The notes under the pieces are model-generated. The model saw only the letters and a list, made by a program, of their open reading frames with translations. It was not told where the DNA came from and did no database searches. Positions 22,366 through 31,411 of a stretch of DNA of 36,156 bases are shown piece by piece; positions within the stretch are counted from its first letter, which is position 1, and each line of letters begins with the position of its first letter. The stretch covers positions 1 through 36,156 of the forward strand of contig SKJX01000228.1 in NCBI GenBank assembly GCA_007121785.1. The letters are read 5' to 3'. The position numbers and the translations under genes were made by a program. This DNA is from Nitriliruptoraceae bacterium (GTDB lineage: Bacteria; Actinomycetota; Nitriliruptoria; Nitriliruptorales; Nitriliruptoraceae).

Positions 22366-23382
22366 ATGGAGGCATCCAGGAGCGGCGTGCGTATATCGAT
22401 CGTCCCGCCCCCGTGGCAACGTGTCCTGGTGACCGGTGCCGGTGGGTTCGTCGGCTCACACCTGTGCGAAGCCCTCACCGGTCTCGGGGTGGAGGTGATC
22501 GGCCTCGAAGGGTTCGTTCCTTCGTACCCCCGGCGGTACAAGGAACACAACCTCGAGCGGCTCCTCGCCGACCGACGGTTCACGCTCGTGCAGGCTGACC
22601 TGCGGACCGACGACCTCGCTCCGCACCTCGACGGCGTGGACGTGGTCATCAACGAAGCCGCCTTCCCGGGGCTGCCGCGGAGCTGGTCGGACGTGCCGAG
22701 CTACGTCGACTGCAACCTCACCGGCCTCTCCCGCCTGGTCGACGCGAGCCGAGCCGCTGGCGTCCGGCGGTTCGTGCAAGCCTCGAGCTCGGCGGTCTAC
22801 GGCGCCACCGCCTGCGGCGATGAGCAGGCACCGACCCGTCCGATCTCGCCCTACGGCGTCACTGAGCTCGCGGCGGAGAACCTGCTGCTGGCCCACGTCC
22901 ACGTCCACGGGTTCCCGGCGGTGATCCTGCGCTACTTCTCGATCTACGGACCCCGCCAGCGGCCCGACATGGCCTACCACACCATGATCGAACAGCTGCG
23001 CCACGATCTGCCGTTGCACGTCTTCGGCGATGGCCGACAGTCCCGCTCCAACACCTACATCGACGACGGCGTCCGAGGCACCCTCGACGCCATCGACGGT
23101 GGGTCCATCGGCGAGGTGTACAACCTCGGCGGCGGCGTGGAGATGGAACTGCTCGAGGCCGTCGAACTGCTCGCAGCCGCGCTGGGGGTTCGACCGCAGG
23201 TACGCCACGAACCGGCACGGATCGGCGACCAGCGACGGACACACGCCGACATCTCCAAGGCGACCGAGGCCTTCGGCTTCCGCCCGGTGGTCGATCCCGA
23301 GTCGGGGTTGCGCCAACAGGTCAACTGGCATACGACCGAACTGGCCGCACTGGCCGAACCCCGTCTGCCCGTCCCGGCGTAG
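22366..23382 (+). CDS. NAD-dependent epimerase/dehydratase-like protein with Lys-to-Glu change in the active site
   Basis: A 338-residue extended short-chain dehydrogenase. The NAD-binding Rossmann motif VTGAGGFVGSHL is near residues 21-32. The Ser of the triad lies in QASSSAVYG (140-142). The catalytic Tyr is Y163 in SPYGVTELAAENL, where the invariant Lys of Y-x-x-x-K is Glu167 (GAG). Other family marks are RYFSIYGPRQRPDMAY, FGDGRQSRSNTYIDDGVRGT and VYNLGGG, close to GalE, UDP-glucuronate epimerase and related sugar-nucleotide enzymes. Loss of the Lys should abolish or strongly reduce oxidoreductase chemistry unless another residue substitutes. The start at 22366 is set by AAGGAG seven bases upstream. 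It follows a probable IS end and converges on thymidine kinase. Confidence 0.88.
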   Translation: MEASRSGVRISIVPPPWQRVLVTGAGGFVGSHLCEALTGLGVEVIGLEGFVPSYPRRYKEHNLERLLADRRFTLVQADLRTDDLAPHLDGVDVVINEAAFPGLPRSWSDVPSYVDCNLTGLSRLVDASRAAGVRRFVQASSSAVYGATACGDEQAPTRPISPYGVTELAAENLLLAHVHVHGFPAVILRYFSIYGPRQRPDMAYHTMIEQLRHDLPLHVFGDGRQSRSNTYIDDGVRGTLDAIDGGSIGEVYNLGGGVEMELLEAVELLAAALGVRPQVRHEPARIGDQRRTHADISKATEAFGFRPVVDPESGLRQQVNWHTTELAALAEPRLPVPA

Positions 23383-23444
23383 GGTGCGCAGACGACCACG
23401 CCAGCAGGCACGCCGATGCCGACGGTGTCGTCGACCGGAGCCGA

Positions 23445-24074
23445 TCAGGCGCTCAGCTCGACCACCTCGAGCGGACGGTCGGCGACCGCTCGGGTGACCC
23501 CGGCCCGGTGGTGGCGGCGGCAGAGCACCTCGTAGGCGACCAGGTCCGCGTCGACGTCACCGACCACGACCTGCTCACCTTCACGCTGGATCCGGCCGTC
23601 GACGGTGCGGGCGTTGAGGGTCCCGCGCTCCCCGCACCAGCAGCGTGCTTCGACCTGCAACTCCTGGCGTCGGTCGGCGAGCTCCAGGAAGCGCCGCGAT
23701 CCAGGGAAGAGCCCGGTGGTGAAGTCGGTCAGCAGACCGAACGCCTGGACGTCGACTCCGAGTTGGTCGACGACGTCCGCCAGCTGCTCGACGTGCTCCG
23801 GGGTGTAGAACTGAGCCTCGTCGCAGATCAGGACGTCGATGGTGTGGCCATCGGCGATCCGTTCGGCCACGTAGGCGAAGAGGTCCAGCCCCTCGGCGAC
23901 CACCGTGGCCGGCTGGGCCAACCCGATCCGTGAACTGATCGTGCCGCCACCACGGTCGTGCTTGGTCAACAGCTCGCAGGTCTTGCCGGCGACGACCGCG
24001 TTGTGATGGATCTGCAGCGCCAGCGTCGACTTGCCGCAGTTCATGGTGCCGTAGAAGAACGTCAGCTCCGCCAT
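23445..24074 (-). CDS. tdk: Thymidine kinase (type II)
   Basis: A 209-residue cytosolic enzyme (EC 2.7.1.21) that phosphorylates thymidine to dTMP in the salvage pathway. Walker A is GTMNCGKST (residues 9-17). LICDEAQFYTPEHVEQL holds D85 and the catalytic base E86. AFGLLTDFTTGLFPGSRRFL is the typical type II block. The zinc lasso ligands C145, C147, C185 and H188 are present (CWCGER ... LCRRHH). Length and motif order match the bacterial family. It is separated from OsmC by ~95 bases on the same strand. Full feedback regulation by dTTP is expected from family knowledge. Confidence 0.96.
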   Translation of the reverse strand: MAELTFFYGTMNCGKSTLALQIHHNAVVAGKTCELLTKHDRGGGTISSRIGLAQPATVVAEGLDLFAYVAERIADGHTIDVLICDEAQFYTPEHVEQLADVVDQLGVDVQAFGLLTDFTTGLFPGSRRFLELADRRQELQVEARCWCGERGTLNARTVDGRIQREGEQVVVGDVDADLVAYEVLCRRHHRAGVTRAVADRPLEVVELSA

Positions 24075-24170
24075 GAGCCCTCCGGGGTCGTCGAGATCAC
24101 CACCCCGGGTTCTACCCGAGCGCGGCGTGTGGACCGAACACCTCGCCCCACACGCCGCGCCACCCCTGGC

Positions 24171-24599
24171 TCAGCTCTCCAGCGTCGCCTCGAGCTCGAT
24201 CTCCGTGCCGGCGAACAGGCGGGAGATGATGCAGGTGGTCTTGGCCTGTTCGGCCTTCTCCTGGAAGGTGGCCGCGTCGACGCCGGGCACCTTGCCGACG
24301 GTCGACAGCACGATCTTGGTGATCGTCGGCGCCCCGTCGACCCGCTCGAGGTGGACGGCGGCCTCCGTCCGGACGGAGTCGACCGGAGTGCCGTCCTGGG
24401 CGAGCGCGTTCGACAGCGCGAGCGAGTAGCACGCCGCGTGGGCGGCACCCGCGAGCTCCTCCGGGTTGGTCCCCTCGCCGTCCTCGAACCGGGACGCGAA
24501 CGTATACGTACCGGAGAACGCGCCACTGCCCAGGGCCAGATCGCCGTCCCCGCCCTTCAGGTCCCCGCGCCACTCAGCGGATGAGGTCCTCACCGTCAC
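24171..24599 (-). CDS. OsmC/Ohr-family peroxiredoxin-like protein
   Basis: A 142-residue protein that reduces organic hydroperoxides in the cytosol with two cysteines. Peroxidatic Cys57 is in EELAGAAHAACYSLALSN, and the resolving Cys123 is in AEQAKTTCIISRLF; both positions and the intervening beta strands fit OsmC. The GTG at 24599 is chosen because GAGGTGA, a near-full match to the anti-Shine-Dalgarno, lies four bases upstream and the length then equals the family norm; the longer frame adds an unrelated ~40 residues. It lies between thymidine kinase and the histidine kinase on one strand. With KatG and Fur nearby it adds to a peroxide-defence theme. Confidence 0.92.
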   Translation of the reverse strand: MTVRTSSAEWRGDLKGGDGDLALGSGAFSGTYTFASRFEDGEGTNPEELAGAAHAACYSLALSNALAQDGTPVDSVRTEAAVHLERVDGAPTITKIVLSTVGKVPGVDAATFQEKAEQAKTTCIISRLFAGTEIELEATLES

Positions 24600-24633
24600 A
24601 TCGTCACCTCTCGTCGTGAACTTCTCGCACCGA

Positions 24634-26289
24634 TCACCGTCGGGTCTCGCGACCCGGTCGGTCGGCGTACCCACCGGTGTGGGCGCTGCCGGTCCCAGCG
24701 TAGGGCCGGCGGGCACCGGCCGAGGTCGACGTCCAACCGGGCCAGTCAGCGTCCGCGACCTCCTGGCGGTCCGGCGGCATCAACGGCAGCTCCACGAGGA
24801 AGCGGGCACCGCCCAGCGGTGACGAGCCGACGGAGGCCCGACCGCCGTGCAGTTGCGCGAACCTCGCCACCAGCGCCAGGCCGATGCCGGTGCCGGGCGA
24901 GGCGTCCTCACCGCCGCCGGGTCCGCGCGTGAAGGGTTCGAAGACGCGCTCGTGGAACTCCTCGGGGATGCCAGGACCATCATCGTCCACCGTCAGCATC
25001 GCCGTGCCGGCACGGGCCGCGACGTCGACGCGGACCACCGCGTCCGAGCCCGCGTGCTTGCGCGCGTTGGTCAGCAGGTTGCTGACGATCCGCTCGACCT
25101 TGCTGCGATCGACGGTCGCCAGCAGGGATCCGGCATCGACCACGACCGACGAGTCCCCGACCTCCTCGACCACCTGACGGATCAGGTCACCGAGATCGAC
25201 CGGCTCGCGACCGAGTGGCTCGATCCCCAGCCCGGACCGTTCGATGTCGAGGAGGTCGTCGAGCAGCCGCTCGAGCCGCGACGCCTGGACGTGCAGCCGG
25301 TCGGTGAGCGTGCTGATCGTCGCCTCGCCCAGGTCGTCGCGCCGGTCCCGCAGGGTGGCGGCGAACCCGAGCACCGCCGTCAACGGTGTCCGCAGCTCGT
25401 GCGAGACCGCTTGGAGGAACAGCCGGCGTAGATCATCGACGCGCCGGAGCTGTTCCGCCGCCTCGCGCTCGAGCGCCAGCGCGTCGGTGAGCGCCTGTTC
25501 CTGACGCCGCTGCGCGGTGACATCCCGGCCGATCCCGAGCGTGACGGACACGCGACCGGATCGCTCTCGGATCGCCACCTCGTGAACCGACAGCGTGACC
25601 GTCCGACCGTCGGCACGGAGGTAGTCGAACTCCAGTGGCCAGTCGGGTTCACCGGGACCGAACCGGTTGGCGATGAACCGCTCGCGCGCCTCAACGGGTA
25701 TCCGATCGTTGAGCGGACTCGGGTCGGCCTGGAGCTCCTCCAGGCTGACCCCGATCATGTCGCAGAACGCCGGGTTGACGTGATCGACCCGCCAGTCCGG
25801 GTCGAACGCGAAGCGGTACATCCCGAGCTCGCTCGACGCGGACAGCGCCCGGAAGCTCTCCGCGTACGCACGCAGGTGGTGCTCCACCCCCTTCCGGACG
25901 CTGATGTCGCGAACGACCCCGAAGGAGCCGATCAGCTGGCCGTCGACGTGCAGCGGCGCGAAGCTGATGCCCACCTCGACGGGGCCGTCCGAGCCCTGGA
26001 GGCTCAGCTCCAGGTGGCCGAACTCACCTCGCCCCGCCTGCTGCACCAGCTCGCTGGTCTCGTCCGCCGAGTCCCGTGGCAGCAGGACCCGGAAGCCCTC
26101 GCCGAGCACGTCCTGGCTGCGGACCCCGAGCAGCGTCTCAGCCGCCGGGTTGACCACCCAAAGCCGACCGGCCAGGTCGACGCCGATGACCGCGAGCAAA
26201 GACGCGTCGACGAACGCTTGGCCGAGCACCCCCGGATCGGCCCAGGGCCACGGTGGTGACGCGTCCTGAGCCGCTCCGGCGCCACTCAC
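24634..26289 (-). CDS. Sensor histidine kinase with two PAS domains
   Basis: About 551 residues from the GTG at 26289, which has GGAG four bases upstream. An ATG at 26313 would overlap aceE by 14 bases and add eight residues. There is no transmembrane helix, so it is cytosolic. PAS 1 spans ~21-132 (LLAVIGVDLAGRLWVVNPAA) and PAS 2 ~145-258. DHp has the phospho-His H297 in FLQAVSHELRTPL. The HATPase domain (~400-510) has N-box NLLTNARKH, G1 DDGPGIP and G2 GTGIGLAL. All catalytic motifs are intact. Unusually, it follows aceE by ten bases on the same strand with no response regulator next to it. It may sense redox or a metabolite through PAS and signal to an unlinked partner. Confidence 0.93.
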   Translation of the reverse strand: MSGAGAAQDASPPWPWADPGVLGQAFVDASLLAVIGVDLAGRLWVVNPAAETLLGVRSQDVLGEGFRVLLPRDSADETSELVQQAGRGEFGHLELSLQGSDGPVEVGISFAPLHVDGQLIGSFGVVRDISVRKGVEHHLRAYAESFRALSASSELGMYRFAFDPDWRVDHVNPAFCDMIGVSLEELQADPSPLNDRIPVEARERFIANRFGPGEPDWPLEFDYLRADGRTVTLSVHEVAIRERSGRVSVTLGIGRDVTAQRRQEQALTDALALEREAAEQLRRVDDLRRLFLQAVSHELRTPLTAVLGFAATLRDRRDDLGEATISTLTDRLHVQASRLERLLDDLLDIERSGLGIEPLGREPVDLGDLIRQVVEEVGDSSVVVDAGSLLATVDRSKVERIVSNLLTNARKHAGSDAVVRVDVAARAGTAMLTVDDDGPGIPEEFHERVFEPFTRGPGGGEDASPGTGIGLALVARFAQLHGGRASVGSSPLGGARFLVELPLMPPDRQEVADADWPGWTSTSAGARRPYAGTGSAHTGGYADRPGRETRR

Positions 26290-26299
26290 CGTTCTCCGA

Positions 26300-29062
26300 T
26301 CACCGGGTGACATCCGCGGTCCCGCCCGGCTGGCCGAAGAACGGGATCCGCTCGAAATCGAGGCCGTAACGCTCCATCGCCTTCGGCAGCACGCTCGCGT
26401 CAAGCCGCTCGAGTTTGACCAGTTCGGCCAGCACGCAGTAGGCGATCGAGGCGGCATCGATCCGGTGGTAGCGGCGGAGGGCTTCGCGCGTGTCGGAGCG
26501 GCCGAACCCGTCGGTCCCGAGGACCGCGAACGGACCGGGCATCCAGTCGGCGATCTGGAACGGCGTCGCCCGCATCCAGTCGCTGACGGCGACGTAGGGC
26601 CCCGCCGTGCCCTCGAGGATCCGCGTCACCAGCGGGGTCCGCGGCTCCGACTCCGGGTTGGTCCGGTTCCAGGACTCGACCGCGACGCCGTCCCGCAGCA
26701 GCCGGTTCCAACCCGGGGCCGACCAGACGTCGGCGGAGACGTCCCAGTCGTCCTTCAGCAGCTGCTGGGCCCGGAGCGCTTCGTTGATGATCGTCCCTGA
26801 GGCGAGCACGTGGGCGGTGTGCTCCCCACCGGGGCCTTCCGCGAACCGGTACAGCCCGTCGATGACCTGCTGGTCATCGACATGGTTGGGCATCGCCGGC
26901 TGTGGCGCCGGCTCGTTGTAGACGGTGAGGTAGAACATGACGTCCTCACCGCCCTCGACCACCTCGTCGGAGTACATCCGCTTGAGCCCGTGCTCGACGA
27001 GGACCGCCAGTTCGTAGGCGAAGGACGGGTCGTAGGCCTCGACCGCCGGGTTGGACTGCGCCATCAGCAGCGAGTGACGGTCCTGGTGCTGGAGACCTTC
27101 GCCGTTGAGCGTCGTCCCTCCGGCGGTCGCACCGATCAGGAAGCCGCGGGCCCGTTGGTCGGCCGCGGACCAGATCAGGTCAGCGGTGCGCTGGAACCCG
27201 AACATCGAGTAGAAGATGTAGATCGGGATCATCGGCTCACCGTGCGTGGCGTAGCTCGATCCAGCCGCGTGGAAGGTCCCCATCGACCCGGCCTCAGTGA
27301 TCCCCTCGTGGATGATCTGGCCGTCCTGCGCCTGCTTGTAGGACAGCAGCAGCTCCTGGTCGACCGGCTCGTAGGTCTGGCCCAGGTGGTCGTAGATCTT
27401 GGCCGACGGGAACCAGGAGTCCATCCCGAAGGTGCGGGCCTCGTCGGGGATGATCGGCACGATGCGGTCGCCGAAGTCCTTGGTGCGCAGCAGGTCCTTG
27501 AACAGCCGCACCAACGCCATCGTGGTCGCGACGTCCTGCTTGCCTGACCCTTCCTTGAGGCTCCCGAAGGCGTCGTGGTCGGGCAGGTTCGGCATGGTGA
27601 ACGACACCCGACGGGCGGGGACGTAGCCGCCGAGCTCCCGCCGTCGTTCGTGCAGGTACTCGAGCTCCTCTGAACCGTCACCCGGGTGGGCGTACGGCGG
27701 AAGGTCGCCCTCCAGGGCGTCGTTGGAGACATCCAGCTCGAGGCGGTCGCGGAAGGTCTTCAGCGCGTCGGAGGACAGCTTCTTCATCTGGTGGACGGCG
27801 TTGCGGGCCTCGAAGTCGGGCCCGAGCGTCCAACCCTTGACCGTCTGCGCCAGGATCACCGTCGGGGCGCCGGTCGTCTGCATCGCCGCCTGGTAGGCCG
27901 CGAACACCTTGCGGTAGTCGTGGCCGCCGCGGCGCAGGCGACCGATGTCCTCGTCGGTGAGGGTGTCGGCGAGCTTGGCCAACGTGGGGTTGGCCCCGAA
28001 GAAGTCCTCGCGGATGGCCTTGGGGCCGCGGGCGGGGTAGGTCTGCAGCTCCCCGTCGGGCACCTCGTTCATCCGCGCGATCAGGGCACCGTCGACATCG
28101 CGAGCAAGCAGGTCGTCCCACTCGCGGCCCCAGAGCACCTTGATGACGTTCCAACCGGCCCCGCGGAACTGGCCCTCGAGCTCCTGGACGATCTTGCCGT
28201 TGCCCCGCACCGGTCCGTCGAGCTGCTGGAGGTTGCAGTTGATGACGAACGTGAGGTTGTCGAGACCCTCACGGCTGGCGACCGCCAGCGCCCCCATCGT
28301 CTCCGGCTCGGCGGTCTCCCCGTCGCCGCCGTAGAACCACACGTGCTGGTCGGAGGTGTCGGCGAAACCCCGGTTGTGCAGGTAGCGGTTGAACCGTGCC
28401 TGGTAGATCGCGTTGATGGGGCCGAGCCCCATGGAGACGGTGGGGAACTCCCAGAACTCCGGCATCAGCCGCGGGTGGGGGTAGCTGGAGATGCCGCCGG
28501 GCTCGACCTCGGACCGGAACTGGTCGAGGTGCTCCTCGCTGAGGCGCCCTTCGAGGTAGGCGCGGGCGTAGATGCCCGGTGACGCATGCCCCTGGAAGAA
28601 GACCTGATCGCCGCCACCGTCGTGGTCCCGGCCGCGGAAGAAGTGGTTGAAGCCGACCTCGTAGAGGGACGCGGCGGAGGCGTAGGTGCCGATGTGCCCG
28701 CCGGTCCCCCGCTCGACGTTGGTGCGGTGGACCATCACCGCAGCGTTCCACCGGATGTGGTGGCGGATCCGGCGTTCGATGTCGAGGTCGCCGGGGAACT
28801 CCGGCTCACGGTCCGGGGGGATCGTGTTGATGTAGTCGGTCGTCGTCAGCGACGGGATCCCGATGTTGCGTTGGCGGGCGCGCTCGAGGACCTTCAGCAG
28901 GAGGAACCGGCCGCGTGACCGCCCGTGCTCGTCGACGACCGCATCGAACGACTCCAGCCATTCGCGGGTCTCGGTCTCATCCACGTCCGGGTACTGCGCC
29001 GGGAGCCCGTCGGTGATGATCGACTGGTCCACGAACGACTGCTGCTCTCGGCTGGTAGCCAC
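26300..29062 (-). CDS. aceE: Pyruvate dehydrogenase E1 component (homodimeric, AceE)
   Basis: A 920-residue thiamine-diphosphate enzyme (EC 1.2.4.1) that decarboxylates pyruvate and hands the acetyl group to lipoyl E2, linking glycolysis to the TCA cycle. Signature stretches are present: [12 protein letters not shown] and [20 protein letters not shown] near the N-terminus, the ThDP-binding [20 protein letters not shown], then [20 protein letters not shown]. The transketolase-like middle and C-terminal domains follow ([38 protein letters not shown]). Length fits the AceE family. The GTG at 29062 is chosen because AGGAGG lies five bases upstream; a GTG at 29077 is an alternative. E2/E3 genes are not in the window. 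The kinase gene follows within ten bases. Confidence 0.97.
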   Translation of the reverse strand: MATSREQQSFVDQSIITDGLPAQYPDVDETETREWLESFDAVVDEHGRSRGRFLLLKVLERARQRNIGIPSLTTTDYINTIPPDREPEFPGDLDIERRIRHHIRWNAAVMVHRTNVERGTGGHIGTYASAASLYEVGFNHFFRGRDHDGGGDQVFFQGHASPGIYARAYLEGRLSEEHLDQFRSEVEPGGISSYPHPRLMPEFWEFPTVSMGLGPINAIYQARFNRYLHNRGFADTSDQHVWFYGGDGETAEPETMGALAVASREGLDNLTFVINCNLQQLDGPVRGNGKIVQELEGQFRGAGWNVIKVLWGREWDDLLARDVDGALIARMNEVPDGELQTYPARGPKAIREDFFGANPTLAKLADTLTDEDIGRLRRGGHDYRKVFAAYQAAMQTTGAPTVILAQTVKGWTLGPDFEARNAVHQMKKLSSDALKTFRDRLELDVSNDALEGDLPPYAHPGDGSEELEYLHERRRELGGYVPARRVSFTMPNLPDHDAFGSLKEGSGKQDVATTMALVRLFKDLLRTKDFGDRIVPIIPDEARTFGMDSWFPSAKIYDHLGQTYEPVDQELLLSYKQAQDGQIIHEGITEAGSMGTFHAAGSSYATHGEPMIPIYIFYSMFGFQRTADLIWSAADQRARGFLIGATAGGTTLNGEGLQHQDRHSLLMAQSNPAVEAYDPSFAYELAVLVEHGLKRMYSDEVVEGGEDVMFYLTVYNEPAPQPAMPNHVDDQQVIDGLYRFAEGPGGEHTAHVLASGTIINEALRAQQLLKDDWDVSADVWSAPGWNRLLRDGVAVESWNRTNPESEPRTPLVTRILEGTAGPYVAVSDWMRATPFQIADWMPGPFAVLGTDGFGRSDTREALRRYHRIDAASIAYCVLAELVKLERLDASVLPKAMERYGLDFERIPFFGQPGGTADVTR

Positions 29063-29131
29063 GTTGGCCTCCTGCACCGTGGTTCGGCGGAGCGGGCGCT
29101 GACGTCCGGCGTGATCCGCCGCACGTGAGGT

Positions 29132-29164
29132 GGAACGTCACGGACGAGCCATGGTTCGTCACGG
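29132..29164. promoter_or_regulatory. Tandem 12-bp repeat between aceE and the divergent DUF1990 gene
   Basis: GGAACGTCACGG (29132-29143) and GGTTCGTCACGG (29153-29164) differ at two positions and are spaced 21 bp, two helical turns. They lie ~70-100 bases upstream of aceE and could bind a regulator of one or both genes. Confidence 0.4.
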
Positions 29165-29286
29165 CCGCGACCGTCGGGTCGGCGCGACGCACCGACACCG
29201 GTCCGGTGAACGGTAACCCCTCCGCCAGGCTGCCGCCCGAGCGGTCGCGGTAGCGTGGACGCGCCGTCGACCGCCCGGAGCCGGCC

Positions 29287-29853
29287 GTGGATCCGTTGCT
29301 GACCACCCGCGCGCGCCGCGTCGCCCTGCTCGACCGGCTCCGGGACGCGGAACTGACCTACGCCGAGGTGGGCGCGACCGCCGGCTGGCTCCCGCCCGAC
29401 GCCCAGCCGCTGCGACGCACGGTCGCGATCGGCCGTGGGGACCGCGTGTTCACCCGTGCAGCCGACGCGATCGTGGGGTGGCGGATGCACCACCTCGCCG
29501 GCCTGGACGTCGTCGCGTCCACTCCGACGGCGCAGATCGGCACGACGGTGGTGGTGACGTTCGTCCGGGGGTTGCCGGTCGGCCTCAGCGCACCCTGCCG
29601 GGTCATCGACGTCGTCGACACCGGGAACCGCCGCGGGTTCACCTACGGCACGCTTCCCGGCCACCCGGTGTCGGGCGAGGAACGCTTCGAGGTGTCACGC
29701 GACCCCGACGGGACCGTCCGGCTGCACCTGGTGGCGTTCTCTCGCCACGCGACCGCGGTGACGCGAGCGCTCGGGCCCGCCGCAACCCTGGGGCAGCGGC
29801 TGGTCACCCACCGCTACGTCCAGGCCGTGCGGCGCGCGGCGGCCGGGCGATGA
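29287..29853 (+). CDS. DUF1990 family protein
   Basis: A 188-residue protein from a GTG start. It follows the DUF1990 pattern throughout: LTYAEVGATAGWLPPDAQPL near the start, then VFTRAADAIVGWRMHHLAGL, TAQIGTTVVVTFVRGLPVGL, CRVIDVVDTGNRRGFTYGTL with PGHPVSGEERFEVSRDPDGT, and a final helix with LGPAATLGQRLVTHRYVQAV. The family is a single-domain, probably beta-barrel, cytosolic protein found widely in actinobacteria; no biochemical role is established. It is divergent from aceE and separate from the next gene by ~90 bases. Confidence 0.88.
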   Translation: MDPLLTTRARRVALLDRLRDAELTYAEVGATAGWLPPDAQPLRRTVAIGRGDRVFTRAADAIVGWRMHHLAGLDVVASTPTAQIGTTVVVTFVRGLPVGLSAPCRVIDVVDTGNRRGFTYGTLPGHPVSGEERFEVSRDPDGTVRLHLVAFSRHATAVTRALGPAATLGQRLVTHRYVQAVRRAAAGR

Positions 29854-29941
29854 GCCGTGGGTAGTCTGGCCACCGACCTCCGCCAGGCACCGACGATCCC
29901 TCGAGCGGCGCCGGCACGGCCGGTCACGGAAGGAGGCAGGG

Positions 29942-30412
29942 ATGGCCAAGGCACGGTCCCGTCCGGTGACCCCCGACCAGCGAGCCCGCGACCTCCGCAA
30001 GGAGTTCCAGGGGTTCGAGCGTGAGGAGCCCGGCGAGGACCGGGCGGTACGACTCGCCCGCTTCACCCGTGCGGCGACGACCGAGCGTCAGCTCAACATG
30101 GCGATGCAGACCGCCGAGCTGTGCCTCCAGGACGACCCGACCGCCCCCGAGCAGCTGCTGCAGGCGTTCGACGACCCGGCGGAGGGCGCGGAGAGCCAGC
30201 TCGACGCGCTCGTCGACCTGCGCGACCTGGCCCGCTACATCGACCAACCCTCGCTGGTGGGGGAGATCGACCGCCGCCTGCGCGAGCGGGCCCGCGCCTG
30301 GGTCTCCGACGGCGACGACGGTGAGCGCCGCTACCGCCTGCGCACGGTCCAGTCGCTGACCTCCCGCGAGCTGGCGGACGAAATCCGCGACGAGCTCGCG
30401 TCGGAGGGGTGA
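29942..30412 (+). CDS. Hypothetical acidic helical protein
   Basis: A 156-residue protein with AAGGAGGCAGGG before the ATG. It is strongly charged and alpha-helical, with heptad-like stretches (ARDLRKEFQGFEREEPGEDR, ERQLNMAMQTAELCLQDD, LRDLARYIDQPSLVGEIDRR, RERARAWVSDGDDGERRYRL). No membrane segment or recognised motif is present. The stop codon overlaps a possible start of the PLP enzyme, so translation of the two is probably coupled. I do not recognise the family. Confidence 0.7.
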   Translation: MAKARSRPVTPDQRARDLRKEFQGFEREEPGEDRAVRLARFTRAATTERQLNMAMQTAELCLQDDPTAPEQLLQAFDDPAEGAESQLDALVDLRDLARYIDQPSLVGEIDRRLRERARAWVSDGDDGERRYRLRTVQSLTSRELADEIRDELASEG

Positions 30413-30417
30413 GGCCG

Positions 30418-31392
30418 GTGTCGACGCTGCCGCTCGACGCCGACGACGTCGCGCGAGCGGCCGACCAGCTCGCCGGCGTCGCGCACCGCACGCCGGTGCT
30501 GACCTCACGTCGGCTGGACGACCGGCTCGGCTCACACCTCCACCTCAAAGCCGAGCACCTGCAACGCGTCGGCGCGTTCAAGTTCCGCGGCGCCTACCAC
30601 GCGGTGGCCTCACTGGACCCGCGGATCCGCGCCCGCGGCGTGGTCGCGTTCTCCTCCGGCAACCACGCCCAGGCGGTGGCGCTGGCCTGCCGGCTCCTGG
30701 GGGTCGACGCCACCATCGTCATGCCGCACGACGCCCCGGCCGTCAAGGTGGAGGCAACGGTCGGCTACGGCGCCGAGGTGATCCGCTACGACCGCTACAC
30801 CGAGGATCGACGCCGGATCGGCAGGGCCGTGGCCGAGGAACGCGGCGCGACCGTGATCCCGCCCTACGACGATCCACACGTCATGGCGGGCCAGGGCACG
30901 GTCGCCCGCGAGCTGCTCGAGGACGTCCCCGGCCTGGAGGTGCTGGTGGTCCCGGTCGGCGGTGGCGGGCTGCTCGGAGGCTGCGCCGTGGCCGCCCGCG
31001 CGATCGCCCCGGACCTGACGATCATCGGGGTCGAGCCGGCCGAACGTCGCGCTGCCCGGGACGCCCTGGCCGCCGGTCGGGTCGTGGAGGTCCCGGTGCC
31101 ACGGACGCGGTTGGACGGACAGCAGACCCCCGAGATCGGCGAACGTCCCCTGGCGGTGTTCCAGCAGCTGGTCGACGAGGTGGTGGGCGTCACCGACGAC
31201 CAGGTGGCCGCCGCGATGCGCACGCTCGCCAGCACCACCAAACAGCTGGTCGAGCCATCGGGGGCGTCGGCGTTGGCGGCGGTCCTCAGCGGCCACCTCG
31301 ACGTCGCAGGGGCACAGGTCGGCGTCGTGCTGTCCGGCGGCAACATCGCCCCGCAAGCGTTCGCCGACGTGGTCGCGCCGACGGTCGGCTGA
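30418..31392 (+). CDS. PLP-dependent threonine/serine ammonia-lyase or racemase-type enzyme
   Basis: About 324 residues from a GTG at 30418 (GGAGG ten bases upstream); a GTG at 30409 overlapping the previous stop would add three. It belongs to fold type II PLP enzymes: HRTPVLTSRRLDDRLGSHLH, then GAFKFRGAYHAVASL with the Schiff-base Lys, FSSGNHAQAVALACRLLGV for the carboxylate site, and VVPVGGGGLLGGCAVA for the phosphate loop. VVLSGGNIAP closes the site. There is no C-terminal ACT domain, so it is not the feedback-inhibited biosynthetic threonine deaminase. Catabolic threonine dehydratase, serine racemase and threo-3-hydroxyaspartate ammonia-lyase are all possible. The nearby branched-chain amino-acid dehydrogenase suggests a local role in amino-acid breakdown. 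Confidence 0.9.
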   Translation: MSTLPLDADDVARAADQLAGVAHRTPVLTSRRLDDRLGSHLHLKAEHLQRVGAFKFRGAYHAVASLDPRIRARGVVAFSSGNHAQAVALACRLLGVDATIVMPHDAPAVKVEATVGYGAEVIRYDRYTEDRRRIGRAVAEERGATVIPPYDDPHVMAGQGTVARELLEDVPGLEVLVVPVGGGGLLGGCAVAARAIAPDLTIIGVEPAERRAARDALAAGRVVEVPVPRTRLDGQQTPEIGERPLAVFQQLVDEVVGVTDDQVAAAMRTLASTTKQLVEPSGASALAAVLSGHLDVAGAQVGVVLSGGNIAPQAFADVVAPTVG

Positions 31393-31411
31393 GCGTGCGA
31401 CGGGCCACCGG

